9,401 bases of DNA. It comes from Bacteroidales bacterium. Lineage in GTDB: Bacteria; Bacteroidota; Bacteroidia; Bacteroidales; JAOZVK01. Positions 1-6,309 of the stretch are shown in pieces. The stretch is from the NCBI GenBank assembly GCA_029938185.1, contig JAOZVK010000204.1, positions 1 through 9,401 of the forward strand, written 5' to 3'. A program made the translations under genes and the position numbers. Under the pieces are notes generated by a model. That model made no database searches. It saw only the letters and a list, made by a program, of their open reading frames with translations, and was not told the DNA's origin. Each line of letters begins with the position of its first letter. Positions within the stretch are counted from its first letter, which is position 1.

Positions 1-186
1 GGCTATATTGACCAAAACGGAACTAATACAAAACGAATAGGAACACCTCTATTAATCAAAATGCTTAATAATATAAATAAAATATCACTGAATGAACAAA
101 AAAAATATCTCGAAAAAAAATTAAATAAAATACAAGCTAATTATGAGCAACGTGATGATATTACTATTATTGGTATAAGACTTTAA
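1..186 (+). CDS. SpoIIE/PP2C-family serine phosphatase, C-terminal fragment
   Basis: This is the 3' end of a gene that begins before the window: an open frame from base 1 to a TAA at 184-186, giving 61 residues. The fragment starts with GYIDQNGT, which matches the conserved (SD)GYxDQ segment of SpoIIE-type PP2C phosphatases. It continues with LNEQKKYLEKKLNKIQ, a helix resembling the usual 'EEQKxILEKxL' segment, and ends in QRDDITIIGIRL, which carries the late DD metal-binding motif and the final beta strand. Enzymes of this family remove phosphate from serine or threonine of partner proteins, often anti-sigma-factor antagonists, and in Bacteroidota are commonly fused to sensor or TPR regions. 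Any such N-terminal part lies outside the window, so the signal and partner cannot be stated. Family assignment is good despite the short length; function beyond phosphatase is unknown. Confidence 0.8.
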   Translation, partial: GYIDQNGTNTKRIGTPLLIKMLNNINKISLNEQKKYLEKKLNKIQANYEQRDDITIIGIRL

Positions 187-411
187 AAATGCAAGCCAGT
201 ATTTACGACTTATTACAGTAGTAATTTAGCAATTTTATTTGTAGCTTTGCTACGCTAAGAAATAAGGTCTTCAACCTAATTAATGTGGCTTATGCGTTCT
301 TATAAAAGATTGACATATAATTAATTGTGTAAAAACAAATATCAAAAAACTTTTGTAAGACTACTTACCCATAAGATAATAATTAATAATTATTAAAATT
401 ATTTATCAAAT
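187..411. other. Intergenic region between the phosphatase and WG-repeat genes
   Basis: This 225-base AT-rich gap holds no gene. It contains a weak hairpin ATTAC-AGTA-GTAAT at 212-225 just after the phosphatase, a second perfect mini-hairpin GTAGC-TTT-GCTAC at 241-253, and then copy 1 of the dispersed repeat (264-370). No convincing TTTG/TAnnTTTG promoter pair was found for the WG-repeat gene. The closest -7-like string near the start is AACTTTTG at 348-355, inside the repeat, with no good -33 partner. There is no Shine-Dalgarno-like purine block before the ATG at 412, as is usual in Bacteroidota. Confidence 0.6.
264..370 (+). repeat. Dispersed intergenic repeat, copy 1
   Basis: This copy begins with AAGGTCTTCAACCT (264-277), an imperfect AGGTC-loop-GACCT mini-hairpin with one mismatch. 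It continues with GTGGCTTATGCG and ends with AAAAACTTTTGTAA then GACTACTTACC. Copy 2 at 4107 has the same blocks. The distance from the AAGG start to the AAAAAC block is exactly 81 bases in both, although the sequence between has diverged, which argues for common descent. It lies 77 bases after the phosphatase stop and in the same orientation as that gene. Its far end is about 41 bases before the WG-repeat start codon. Confidence 0.65.
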
Positions 412-3400
412 ATGAAAATTACAATAAATATATTTTTATTTTTTATAATAAGTTCAATATGTATTAGTCAAAATGATACAGATGCATTTATCTTTTATAA
501 AAATAAAAAAGTATACATTTACAACAAAAAAATAAACAAGCAAATTGAAACAGAGTACAACACAATTAAGTATTTAAAAAACAATTTGTTTTTAGTTTAC
601 AATGATTCATTATATGGTCTTATTGACAATAAGGCAAATATTATTATTAAATGTGAATACAGAAAGATTAAAGCAATATCCAATAATTTTTTTTTATTGT
701 ATGAAACAAGCAAAAAAATTAAAATATTCGATTTAAGAAAAAATAAAATAACACAAACAACATTTAATAAATATTCTATCCTAAACCACAATATTTATAT
801 AATAGAAAGTAACAACAAATTGAACTTGACAGCAATAAATATTGAACAAAATATTATAAAACAATTAGATATTGATAGTATAAATTTAATATATACCCAA
901 AATACAGAAAAAAGCGAATATAAATTTGATAAATATGTAACAAAATATACTGTGTATAATAAAATAGGTAACACAAATATAAATATTAATAATTTTTATA
1001 TAATAACTAAGAACCAAAAAAAAGGTATAATATCAAATAATTTGCAAATATTTCGTTCGCCATTGTATGATACTATTCATATAGTTGGTAGTTTTTTCAT
1101 ACTATATTCAAACAAAGAACTGACTGTTATTAACCAACAAAACAAAGAAATATTAAAGGCAGACTATGATAGTGCATATAGATACAATGATAGTTTACTT
1201 GTTATAAAAAAAGGTCAAAATATAGGTTTGATTAATAAAAATGGGATTTTAATTAATGCTGAATATAGAACAATCAAATTAGTCGAAAAAGGATATATTA
1301 TAAATCGTTTATCAAACAGAAATTATGGTTTTTGTGACCTTAAAGGTAATATTGTTTTAGAACCAAAGTATAATAAAATAGTTTCGTATGGTAAATATTT
1401 ATTAGTATATTTAGATGTAAATCATTGTGGAATATTTGATTACAAAGGAAATGAATTAATTGAAACAGTATATAAACATCTGGAACAAATTGAAGAAAGT
1501 AATTTGTTTTACTATTGTTTTCCACAAAAAACATTCCGAAATAGATTCTATTTTTCTTCTAAAAACTGGGGAGTAATAAATACTTTTGGCGAAATTATTT
1601 TAGACGCAAAATACTCAATGAATAGTATTTCTGTTGATTTTAATGATAAAATAATTAAAGCAAAAAATTACTCTGGCTTGATGCTTGTCTGGCTAAAAGA
1701 AAACAATAGATTTAATGATAGAGTTTTATTCACAAAATATCGTACCTTAAATAAGAATAGAAAAAAAAAAAAATCACCTTATTACTGGGACATAGATAAA
1801 AACAAATATGGTCTTTTAGGCAAAAACAGAAAAAAAATTATTGATTATATATTTAATGGAGTTACTGATTTTAAACTTTTTGAAAATGTAAGTAAGACTC
1901 ATTTGTACAAAAAAAACAAAAAAAATTACTATGGTTTAGTTAATACTCTAAAAGGCAAAACAATTTTATATCCCATATACGAACGCTTTTTGACTGAAGA
2001 TTTAAACAAAGTAGATTTTTTTAGATGTGTTGATAAAAGAGGAAAGTATACTATTGTAAAAAAAACTGGAGAAACAATTAACTTGCGTCTTGTTTTTATT
2101 GATGATTTTGGTTTAAAATATATGCGAGTTGCATCAAAAGGAGAATATTATTTTGCAGGAAACAATCCATTTTCTCTCGAAGTTCCAGGTTTTGTTCCTA
2201 TTCCTAAATACGAAAAAATTAGAAATAGTGTTTATCACAGATTAACAATAAAAAATGCTAAATGGAGAATAATAAACAAAAACGGAGATTTATTAACTAA
2301 AAGAAATTATAGATTTATTCAAAGATATTTTAATAATGTATTTATTGCTGTAAATGGTCGCGATAATTGGGGAGTTATAAACAGTAGCAATAAAAGAATT
2401 ATACCATTTAAATATAACTTAATTGAGCATTTTTTTGACAATACCAAAAAATATGAATGGATAGAATCTGATTATTTTAAGGCTAAAAAAGGGAATAATT
2501 TTGGAGTTATTAATTATAAAAACAAAACTATAATAAAATTTCAATATCAAGATATAAAATATTTGCCAAATGATTTTGGAACTTTTTTTGCAGCAAAAAA
2601 AGCATCAAAGTGGGGCTTAGTTGATAAAAATAATATTATTATTATACCTTTTGAATTTGATAATATATCCTATATATCAGCTGATAATAGAAATTTGTTT
2701 AAAGTTTATAAAAAAAATATTCGAAAAGGATATCTGAAAATAAATGATAGCTTGCTCTCAAAACCTCAATTTATTGAAGCAAGTGATTTTGTAAATGGAT
2801 ATGCTGTTGTAAGGAATACAGACAAGAAGTATAAATTTATAAAAACTGATGGAACTTACTTATCTGAAAATAGTTATGATTATGCCAAAAATTTCAATAA
2901 CAATTTAGCTTTAGTTATAAACAAAAGGCGCTATGGATATATTGATAAAAATGGAAATCAAAAAATTGACTTTATGTATTATGATGCAAAAAGCTTTAGT
3001 GAAGGAATGGCTGCTGTAAAATTAAAATATAAAAGAAATATTTTTTCTTCATTTAAAAAACAATATGGATATATTGATACTCTTAATAATATTGTTATTA
3101 AACCAAAGTATAAATATGCAAGCAGGTTTACTAATGGACTTGCTGTTGTTAAGTATAAAAAAAAATATGGAATAATAGATAAAAACTCAAAATATTTACT
3201 AAAAACTAAATATAAATATATTTCAGATTTTAAAAATGGATTTGCTGTTTTTAAAACATTTGAACGAAAAAGTGGAGTTGTAAAAAACAATGGAGAAATA
3301 ATTGTTGAAGCTAAATTTTATTCAGATATTAAAAATTATAGTAATGGTTTAGCAAAGTATAGATATAAAAGTAAGTATGGTTTTATTGATACAAACGGAA

Positions 3401-3969
3401 GAGAAGTTATAGTAGCAAAATATTCAAAAATAAGTCATTTCAGCGATAATCTTGCTCGATTTAAAAAAGGAAGATATTATGGTTATTTATGCAGCTCTGA
3501 CTCTATTGTGATAGGAGCTAAATTCAGAAAAGCAAGCAATTTTTATGAAGGCTATGCATATGTTACAGATAAACAGAGAAAAAAATATCTAATTAACAAA
3601 AAAGCCAAGAAAATAAATAATATTGAATTAACAAATAAATGGTTATTAAAATATAACAAAATAAACCCTTTGTTTGAATATTTTAGTAATAAAAAGTTAG
3701 AAAGTGTAATTATAAAAAATAAAAAAGTAGGTATAATTGACAAAAAAGGAAACTATATAATTTATCCAAAATATAATGGTTTATCTAAAATTGATAATAA
3801 AATTATAATTTGTACAATAAATGGATATTATGGTATTTACAATTCAGAAGGACAAACAATTGCCCCTGTTGAACAAATAAGTATTACAAAATATTCAAAA
3901 AATTACTATCAATTATTAGATTTAGCTGGTATGAAGTATTGCTCATCTAAAGGTGAAATTATTGAATAG
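412..3969 (+). CDS. Large secreted WG-repeat protein
   Basis: This 1185-residue protein opens with a cleavable signal peptide: MK, a hydrophobic core (residues 5-16), then CIS before Q20, the probable new N-terminus. Almost all the rest is degenerate WG repeats, each reading roughly (Y/W)G(Y/V/I)I(D/N)KNGxxxIxxKYxxaxxFxxGxAxV. I count about 22 to 24 units. The N-terminal ones are irregular (for example NWGVINTFGE, KWGLVDKNN). From about residue 774 to 1059 they are regular, with the aromatic-led starts at 774, 807, 841, 885, 919, 954, 989, 1023 and 1059, a 33-36 residue period broken by one 44-residue unit. No C-terminal sorting domain, catalytic motif or membrane segment is visible, so it is probably periplasmic or exported. 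WG repeats are thought to form stacked beta structures, but their role is generally unknown. The coding strand is very A-rich (Lys, Asn, Ile) and contains a 13-A run at 1761-1773. It is convergent with metF. Confidence 0.9.
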   Translation: MKITINIFLFFIISSICISQNDTDAFIFYKNKKVYIYNKKINKQIETEYNTIKYLKNNLFLVYNDSLYGLIDNKANIIIKCEYRKIKAISNNFFLLYETSKKIKIFDLRKNKITQTTFNKYSILNHNIYIIESNNKLNLTAINIEQNIIKQLDIDSINLIYTQNTEKSEYKFDKYVTKYTVYNKIGNTNININNFYIITKNQKKGIISNNLQIFRSPLYDTIHIVGSFFILYSNKELTVINQQNKEILKADYDSAYRYNDSLLVIKKGQNIGLINKNGILINAEYRTIKLVEKGYIINRLSNRNYGFCDLKGNIVLEPKYNKIVSYGKYLLVYLDVNHCGIFDYKGNELIETVYKHLEQIEESNLFYYCFPQKTFRNRFYFSSKNWGVINTFGEIILDAKYSMNSISVDFNDKIIKAKNYSGLMLVWLKENNRFNDRVLFTKYRTLNKNRKKKKSPYYWDIDKNKYGLLGKNRKKIIDYIFNGVTDFKLFENVSKTHLYKKNKKNYYGLVNTLKGKTILYPIYERFLTEDLNKVDFFRCVDKRGKYTIVKKTGETINLRLVFIDDFGLKYMRVASKGEYYFAGNNPFSLEVPGFVPIPKYEKIRNSVYHRLTIKNAKWRIINKNGDLLTKRNYRFIQRYFNNVFIAVNGRDNWGVINSSNKRIIPFKYNLIEHFFDNTKKYEWIESDYFKAKKGNNFGVINYKNKTIIKFQYQDIKYLPNDFGTFFAAKKASKWGLVDKNNIIIIPFEFDNISYISADNRNLFKVYKKNIRKGYLKINDSLLSKPQFIEASDFVNGYAVVRNTDKKYKFIKTDGTYLSENSYDYAKNFNNNLALVINKRRYGYIDKNGNQKIDFMYYDAKSFSEGMAAVKLKYKRNIFSSFKKQYGYIDTLNNIVIKPKYKYASRFTNGLAVVKYKKKYGIIDKNSKYLLKTKYKYISDFKNGFAVFKTFERKSGVVKNNGEIIVEAKFYSDIKNYSNGLAKYRYKSKYGFIDTNGREVIVAKYSKISHFSDNLARFKKGRYYGYLCSSDSIVIGAKFRKASNFYEGYAYVTDKQRKKYLINKKAKKINNIELTNKWLLKYNKINPLFEYFSNKKLESVIIKNKKVGIIDKKGNYIIYPKYNGLSKIDNKIIICTINGYYGIYNSEGQTIAPVEQISITKYSKNYYQLLDLAGMKYCSSKGEIIE
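1761..1773 (+). repeat. 13-base poly-A tract inside the WG-repeat gene
   Basis: Thirteen consecutive A bases follow the AG at 1759-1760. They are read as the last base of an Arg codon and four AAA Lys codons, before a Ser codon. It is the longest homopolymer I saw in the window. The frame is open as sequenced. Such tracts are prone to polymerase slippage and sequencing error. Confidence 0.9.
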
Positions 3970-4018
3970 TAAGGTTTTATATCTATTTGATATTATATTT
4001 TATTGATAGATTAATACT

Positions 4019-4058
4019 TTCAATAGTTCAATTATTCAATGATACAATGGTACAATAA
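4019..4058. repeat. Degenerate 8-bp tandem repeat, five units
   Basis: Five consecutive octamers share the pattern T(T/A)CAATNN: TTCAATAG, TTCAATTA, TTCAATGA, TACAATGG and TACAATAA. The period is exact, with no insertions, and only the last two bases and the second base vary. It starts 50 bases after the WG-repeat stop codon. It does not encode anything evident. Confidence 0.75.
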
Positions 4059-4106
4059 TTTGATTTGGCAATTCACAATTTATAATTATCCAATTTGCAT
4101 ACAGGT

Positions 4107-4216
4107 AAGGTCTTTGACCTATTTATAGTTGCTTACGCATTAATACAAAGCCAATTTAATCAGTAAGTTATGAATAGGTAAATGTCGAAAAACTTTTGTA
4201 ATAGTACTTAACTTAA
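4107..4216 (+). repeat. Dispersed intergenic repeat, copy 2
   Basis: This copy begins with AAGGTCTTTGACCT (4107-4120), a perfect AGGTC-TTT-GACCT mini-hairpin. It continues with GTTGCTTACGC and ends with GAAAAACTTTTGTAA followed by TAGTACTTA. Spacing between the first and last blocks equals that of copy 1 (81 bases). It lies 3' of the WG-repeat gene in the same orientation, and also in the 3' flank of the opposing metF gene. The right boundary is approximate. Confidence 0.65.
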
Positions 4217-4260
4217 AACTGGTAGCCAAACTTGCCAAGTATTGATTGGTAAATATCCTT

Positions 4261-4281
4261 AAAAAAAGGTAAAAATCACCT
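4261..4281 (-). terminator. Compact intrinsic terminator overlapping the metF stop codon
   Basis: Read on the - strand, the sequence AGGTGA-TTT-TTACCT forms a 6-bp stem (one G.U pair) with a 3-base loop, followed directly by six T. The first stem arm uses two bases of the metF TAG stop codon, so the hairpin begins inside the gene. The stem is short, so its strength is uncertain, but its position and U-tract fit a terminator. Confidence 0.5.
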
Positions 4282-5236
4282 AAAAAACTTCTTTTGCTAT
4301 TTTATATATATTGTCAGAATTTCCCATTGTGTAATAATGAATAATCGGTACTCCAAATTTTACAAGTCCTTTTGATTGTTTTATAGCCCACTCAATACCA
4401 ACTTGTCTGACTTCTTGATTATTTTTACATTTTTTTATTTCTAATACAAGTTCTTGAGGAATATCAATATTAAATGTTTGAGGTAAAATATTTAGATGAT
4501 TTGCTACCGAAATTGGTTTTATTCCTGGTATTATAGGAACATCAATTTTTTCTTTTTTACATCTTTTTACAAAATCAAAAAAATTTGTATTATCATAAAA
4601 CATCTGAGTAACAATATATTTTGCTCCTGCTTCTACTTTCTTTTTAAGATAGTATATATCAGAATCTAAATTTGGTGATTCTATATGTTTTTCAGGATAA
4701 GCTGCAACCCCCATATCAAAATCGGTATGAGTTGTATTTTCTAACTCCTCATCAAGATAGCACCCTTTATTTAAATTACTTATTTGCTTTATCAAATCAG
4801 ATGCGTTTTTGTGTCCATCTTTTTCTGAAATAAATTTTTTTTCAGACTTCAATGGATCTCCTCTTAAAACTAACAGATTTCTGATTCCAAGAAAATGTAA
4901 ATCAATAAGAGCGTTTTCTGTCTCTTCTTTTGTAAAACCGCCACAAATAATATGAGGAATAACATTAACTGTTTTGTATTTGTATTTTATTGCTGCCGAA
5001 ATAGCAACAGTACCAGGTCGTTTATGAACTGTTTTTCTTTCTAATAATCCATTTTTGTGCTTTTTATATACAACTTCTTCTCTATGATATGTAATATTCA
5101 GAAATGGAGGTTTAAATTCCATTAAGGGGTCTATTGTGTTGTATATTTGATTAATATCCTTTCCTTTTAGAGGAGGTAGAATTTCAAATGTGAATAATGT
5201 TTTTTTCGTATTTCTTATATGATCTATAACTTTCAT
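4280..5236 (-). CDS. metF: Methylenetetrahydrofolate reductase
   Basis: The 318-residue product fits the MetF family (about 300 residues in bacteria). MetF reduces 5,10-methylenetetrahydrofolate to 5-methyltetrahydrofolate with FAD and NAD(P)H in the cytoplasm, supplying the methyl group for methionine synthesis. The sequence shows the family landmarks in order: FTFEILPP with the catalytic Glu at residue 18, LNITYH (47-52), VIPHIICGG (92-100), LLVLRGDP with the Asp at 127 (equivalent to E. coli D120), VAAYPEKH (177-184), GAKYIVTQMFYD (203-214), VPIIPGIKPIS (233-243) and GVPIIHYYTMG (295-305). No residue expected for catalysis appears missing. The ATG follows an AT-rich leader without a Shine-Dalgarno sequence. 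A terminator at 5395-5435 separates it from the SPOR gene upstream, so it probably has its own promoter, though none was clear. No SAM riboswitch was recognised. Confidence 0.96.
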   Translation of the reverse strand: MKVIDHIRNTKKTLFTFEILPPLKGKDINQIYNTIDPLMEFKPPFLNITYHREEVVYKKHKNGLLERKTVHKRPGTVAISAAIKYKYKTVNVIPHIICGGFTKEETENALIDLHFLGIRNLLVLRGDPLKSEKKFISEKDGHKNASDLIKQISNLNKGCYLDEELENTTHTDFDMGVAAYPEKHIESPNLDSDIYYLKKKVEAGAKYIVTQMFYDNTNFFDFVKRCKKEKIDVPIIPGIKPISVANHLNILPQTFNIDIPQELVLEIKKCKNNQEVRQVGIEWAIKQSKGLVKFGVPIIHYYTMGNSDNIYKIAKEVF

Positions 5237-5293
5237 GTTTTATATTATGTGGTAAACAAAATAATAGTAAAAAAACGGGCTACACGTTTAATA

Positions 5294-5378
5294 TTGGACA
5301 TTATTTTATTTTTTTTACAGGATTTACAGGATTGATTTCTATACTGTTATGAAATCCCTGATAAACAACACTGTCCAA
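5294..5378. repeat. Short segment bounded by 7-bp inverted repeats, with an internal ACAGGATT direct repeat
   Basis: TTGGACA at 5294-5300 and TGTCCAA at 5372-5378 are exact reverse complements. Between them, about 5314-5334, lies the direct repeat TTTACAGGA-TTTACAGGA. The segment is 85 bases and non-coding, in the metF upstream region. Phrases like ACAGGATTTACAGGATT resemble non-coding repeats I associate with Bacteroidota genomes. Whether this is a mobile miniature element or chance is not decided by one copy. Confidence 0.4.
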
Positions 5379-5394
5379 CCTTACGAGGCTAGCC

Positions 5395-5440
5395 AAAAAA
5401 CGACTTTAATTATATAGAATAATTAGAGTCGTTTTAGTTT
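5395..5440 (-). terminator. Strong, probably bidirectional intrinsic terminator after the SPOR lipoprotein gene
   Basis: Arms at 5397-5413 and 5419-5435 pair over 17 bases with a single mismatch (T.G wobble on the + strand), around a 5-base loop ATAGA. On the - strand the stem is followed by a run of T (GTCGTTTTTTGG), so it should end transcripts of the SPOR gene, whose stop is about 76 bases upstream. On the + strand the right arm runs into TTTTAGTTTT, so it could also act in that direction. It insulates metF from the gene above. Confidence 0.75.
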
Positions 5441-5491
5441 TAAATAATCTTACAAAAATACGTAAGCCAAATTAAATAGGTCGAAGACCTT
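5441..5491 (-). repeat. Dispersed intergenic repeat, copy 3 (internally shortened)
   Basis: Read on the - strand, this copy begins with AAGGTCTTCGACCT (5491-5478), a perfect AGGTC-TTC-GACCT mini-hairpin. It continues with TTTGGCTTACG (5471-5461) and then jumps straight to TTTTTGTAAG and ATTATTTAA. Compared with copy 1, about 54 bases between the GGCTTACG block and the TTTTGTAAG block are absent. It lies 20 bases after the SPOR gene stop codon, in the same orientation as that gene, and just before its terminator. Confidence 0.6.
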
Positions 5492-5510
5492 AATTATATT
5501 TTTAAGCTTG

Positions 5511-6107
5511 TTACCATTTTAATAACCAAAACTTAATATCTTTATTTTTTCCTTTTATCTTTTTTAATTCCTTTCTTGCATTCAATTCATTTACATACGA
5601 ACAAAGAGCAACTCTATTATATACACCTTGTTTTGGCAATACCATTGAATAATATCCTTGTTTTTTGAAATATTTATTCAAGTTAGTTGCATTATCAAAT
5701 TTTTTAAAACTACCAGCAACAACATAAAATCTTTCTGTTTTCGTAGATTTTGTTTCACTAGTTAGAATAGTTTTGTCTCCTAAATCTTTCTTATCATCAA
5801 ATGTAGTTTTTTTATCATCTGTTGTTGTTTTATCTCCTACTGTTTTGTCTACTAATGTTTTATCATCAGTTGTAGTAGTTTTATCATCAACTTCCGATGA
5901 AATCAATGAATCATTATTTACATCATTCTTTTCATCTTTCAAATCTGGTTTATATGTATTATAATCAGGATAATCATCAGTTTTATTATCAGTATTTATG
6001 TTCTCAGTGGTTGATTTGTCCTTTTTTGTTTTTTTCTCTTCTTTTGCACCACAGCTATATAAAACCATTGCTGATACAAATAACAATATAATACTAATTT
6101 TTTTCAT
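5511..6107 (-). CDS. SPOR-domain lipoprotein with a DDKT-rich linker
   Basis: This 198-residue protein has three parts. Residues 1-19 are a lipoprotein signal peptide with lipobox LYSC, giving lipidated Cys19. Residues 20 to about 124 are a charged, low-complexity linker rich in Asp, Lys and Thr, with the small unit DK(T/K) recurring seven times between 74 and 113. Residues 126-198 are a SPOR domain: FYVVAGSF opens it, YNRVALCSY and NARKELKKIK match the second half, and the chain ends at the domain. SPOR domains bind peptidoglycan stripped of stem peptides, often at division sites, so the likely role is an outer-membrane lipoprotein reaching the cell wall. The linker would span the periplasm. 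A promoter about 65 bases upstream and a terminator downstream suggest a single-gene unit. The specific gene name is unknown. Confidence 0.88.
   Translation of the reverse strand: MKKISIILLFVSAMVLYSCGAKEEKKTKKDKSTTENINTDNKTDDYPDYNTYKPDLKDEKNDVNNDSLISSEVDDKTTTTDDKTLVDKTVGDKTTTDDKKTTFDDKKDLGDKTILTSETKSTKTERFYVVAGSFKKFDNATNLNKYFKKQGYYSMVLPKQGVYNRVALCSYVNELNARKELKKIKGKNKDIKFWLLKW
5769..5888 (-). repeat. Degenerate coding repeat for the DDKT linker
   Basis: On the + strand the string TTTTATCATC (or close variants such as TTTTGTCTCC) recurs at intervals of about 15-21 bases. In the - strand frame it encodes GDKT, DDKT and VDKT units at residues 74-113 of the SPOR lipoprotein. Unit lengths vary, so this is an irregular expansion and not an exact tandem array. 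Confidence 0.6.
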
Positions 6108-6173
6108 GCCTTTAATTTTAAATTTATAATAATTCCATTAACTTAATAAATAACTCTTTACAACAATTTAATA

Positions 6174-6205
6174 CAAATATAGATTATATAATATTTAATA
6201 CCAAA
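6174..6205 (-). promoter_or_regulatory. Bacteroidota-type primary sigma promoter for the SPOR lipoprotein gene
   Basis: On the - strand TTTG (6205-6202) is followed after 20 bases by TATATTTG (6181-6174). This fits the Bacteroidota consensus TTTG / TAnnTTTG with a spacer of about 19-21. The implied transcript start is near 6167, leaving a leader of about 60 AT-rich bases before the ATG at 6107. It is the best promoter match I found in the window. Confidence 0.6.
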
Positions 6206-6251
6206 AATTATTTGAAAATACTAATATATAGAATAAATATTAGTAGACATC

Positions 6252-6283
6252 AATAAAAAAAAGCCATTTTTGTTTTTTTTATT
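6252..6283. terminator. A/T-only hairpin between the VIT-VWA and SPOR genes, possible weak terminator
   Basis: AATA followed by seven A at 6252-6262 and its exact complement at 6273-6283 form an 11-bp inverted repeat around a 10-base loop containing GCCA. All stem pairs are A-T. It lies 62 bases past the stop of the VIT-VWA gene and upstream of the SPOR promoter, the right place for a terminator. The absence of G-C pairs makes termination strength doubtful. Confidence 0.35.
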
Positions 6284-6309
6284 ATACTGTTAATCAGGTA
6301 GAAGCAAAA

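Larger units (their letters stand above)
3970..4279. other. Convergent intergenic region between the WG-repeat gene and metF
   Basis: This 310-base stretch has no supportable gene. In order it contains AT-rich sequence, a five-unit 8-bp tandem repeat (4019-4058), copy 2 of the dispersed repeat (4107 to about 4216), a short palindrome ACTTG-C-CAAGT within the stretch at 4230-4241, and the metF terminator at its right end. No clear U-tract terminator was seen for the WG-repeat gene itself. Confidence 0.7.

Noticed and set aside
212..225. ATTAC-AGTA-GTAAT hairpin as terminator of the phosphatase gene
   Set aside because: The stem is only five pairs, mostly A-T, and is not followed by a real T run.
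242..249. TAGCTTTG as a promoter -7 element for the WG-repeat gene
   Set aside because: It matches TAnnTTTG, but no TTTG lies about 19-21 bases upstream, and it is part of a palindrome that explains it equally well.
412..471. Lipoprotein signal in the WG-repeat protein (Cys17)
   Set aside because: The residues before Cys17 are SSI, and an Ile directly before Cys does not fit a lipobox. Cleavage before Gln20 by ordinary signal peptidase is the better reading.
2979..3290. 103-codon open frame on the - strand inside the WG-repeat gene
   Set aside because: It is antisense to the most regular WG repeats; its Leu/Phe/Tyr-rich product is the mirror of Lys/Asn/Ile-rich coding sequence.
2731..3600. 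Regular repeats of about 102-108 bases as a CRISPR-like or satellite array
   Set aside because: The period is that of 34-36 residue WG protein repeats in an open frame, with divergent DNA and no identical repeats separated by spacers.
5237..5400. SAM-sensing riboswitch in the metF leader
   Set aside because: A methionine-related gene makes this worth checking, but I see none of the conserved SAM-I or SAM-II core sequences, and no fitting stem layout.
6030..6053. KEE after Cys19 of the SPOR lipoprotein as a surface-export signal
   Set aside because: It resembles the Lys-acidic-acidic signal described for Bacteroidota surface lipoproteins, but its position is not exact and the SPOR domain argues for a periplasmic location facing peptidoglycan.
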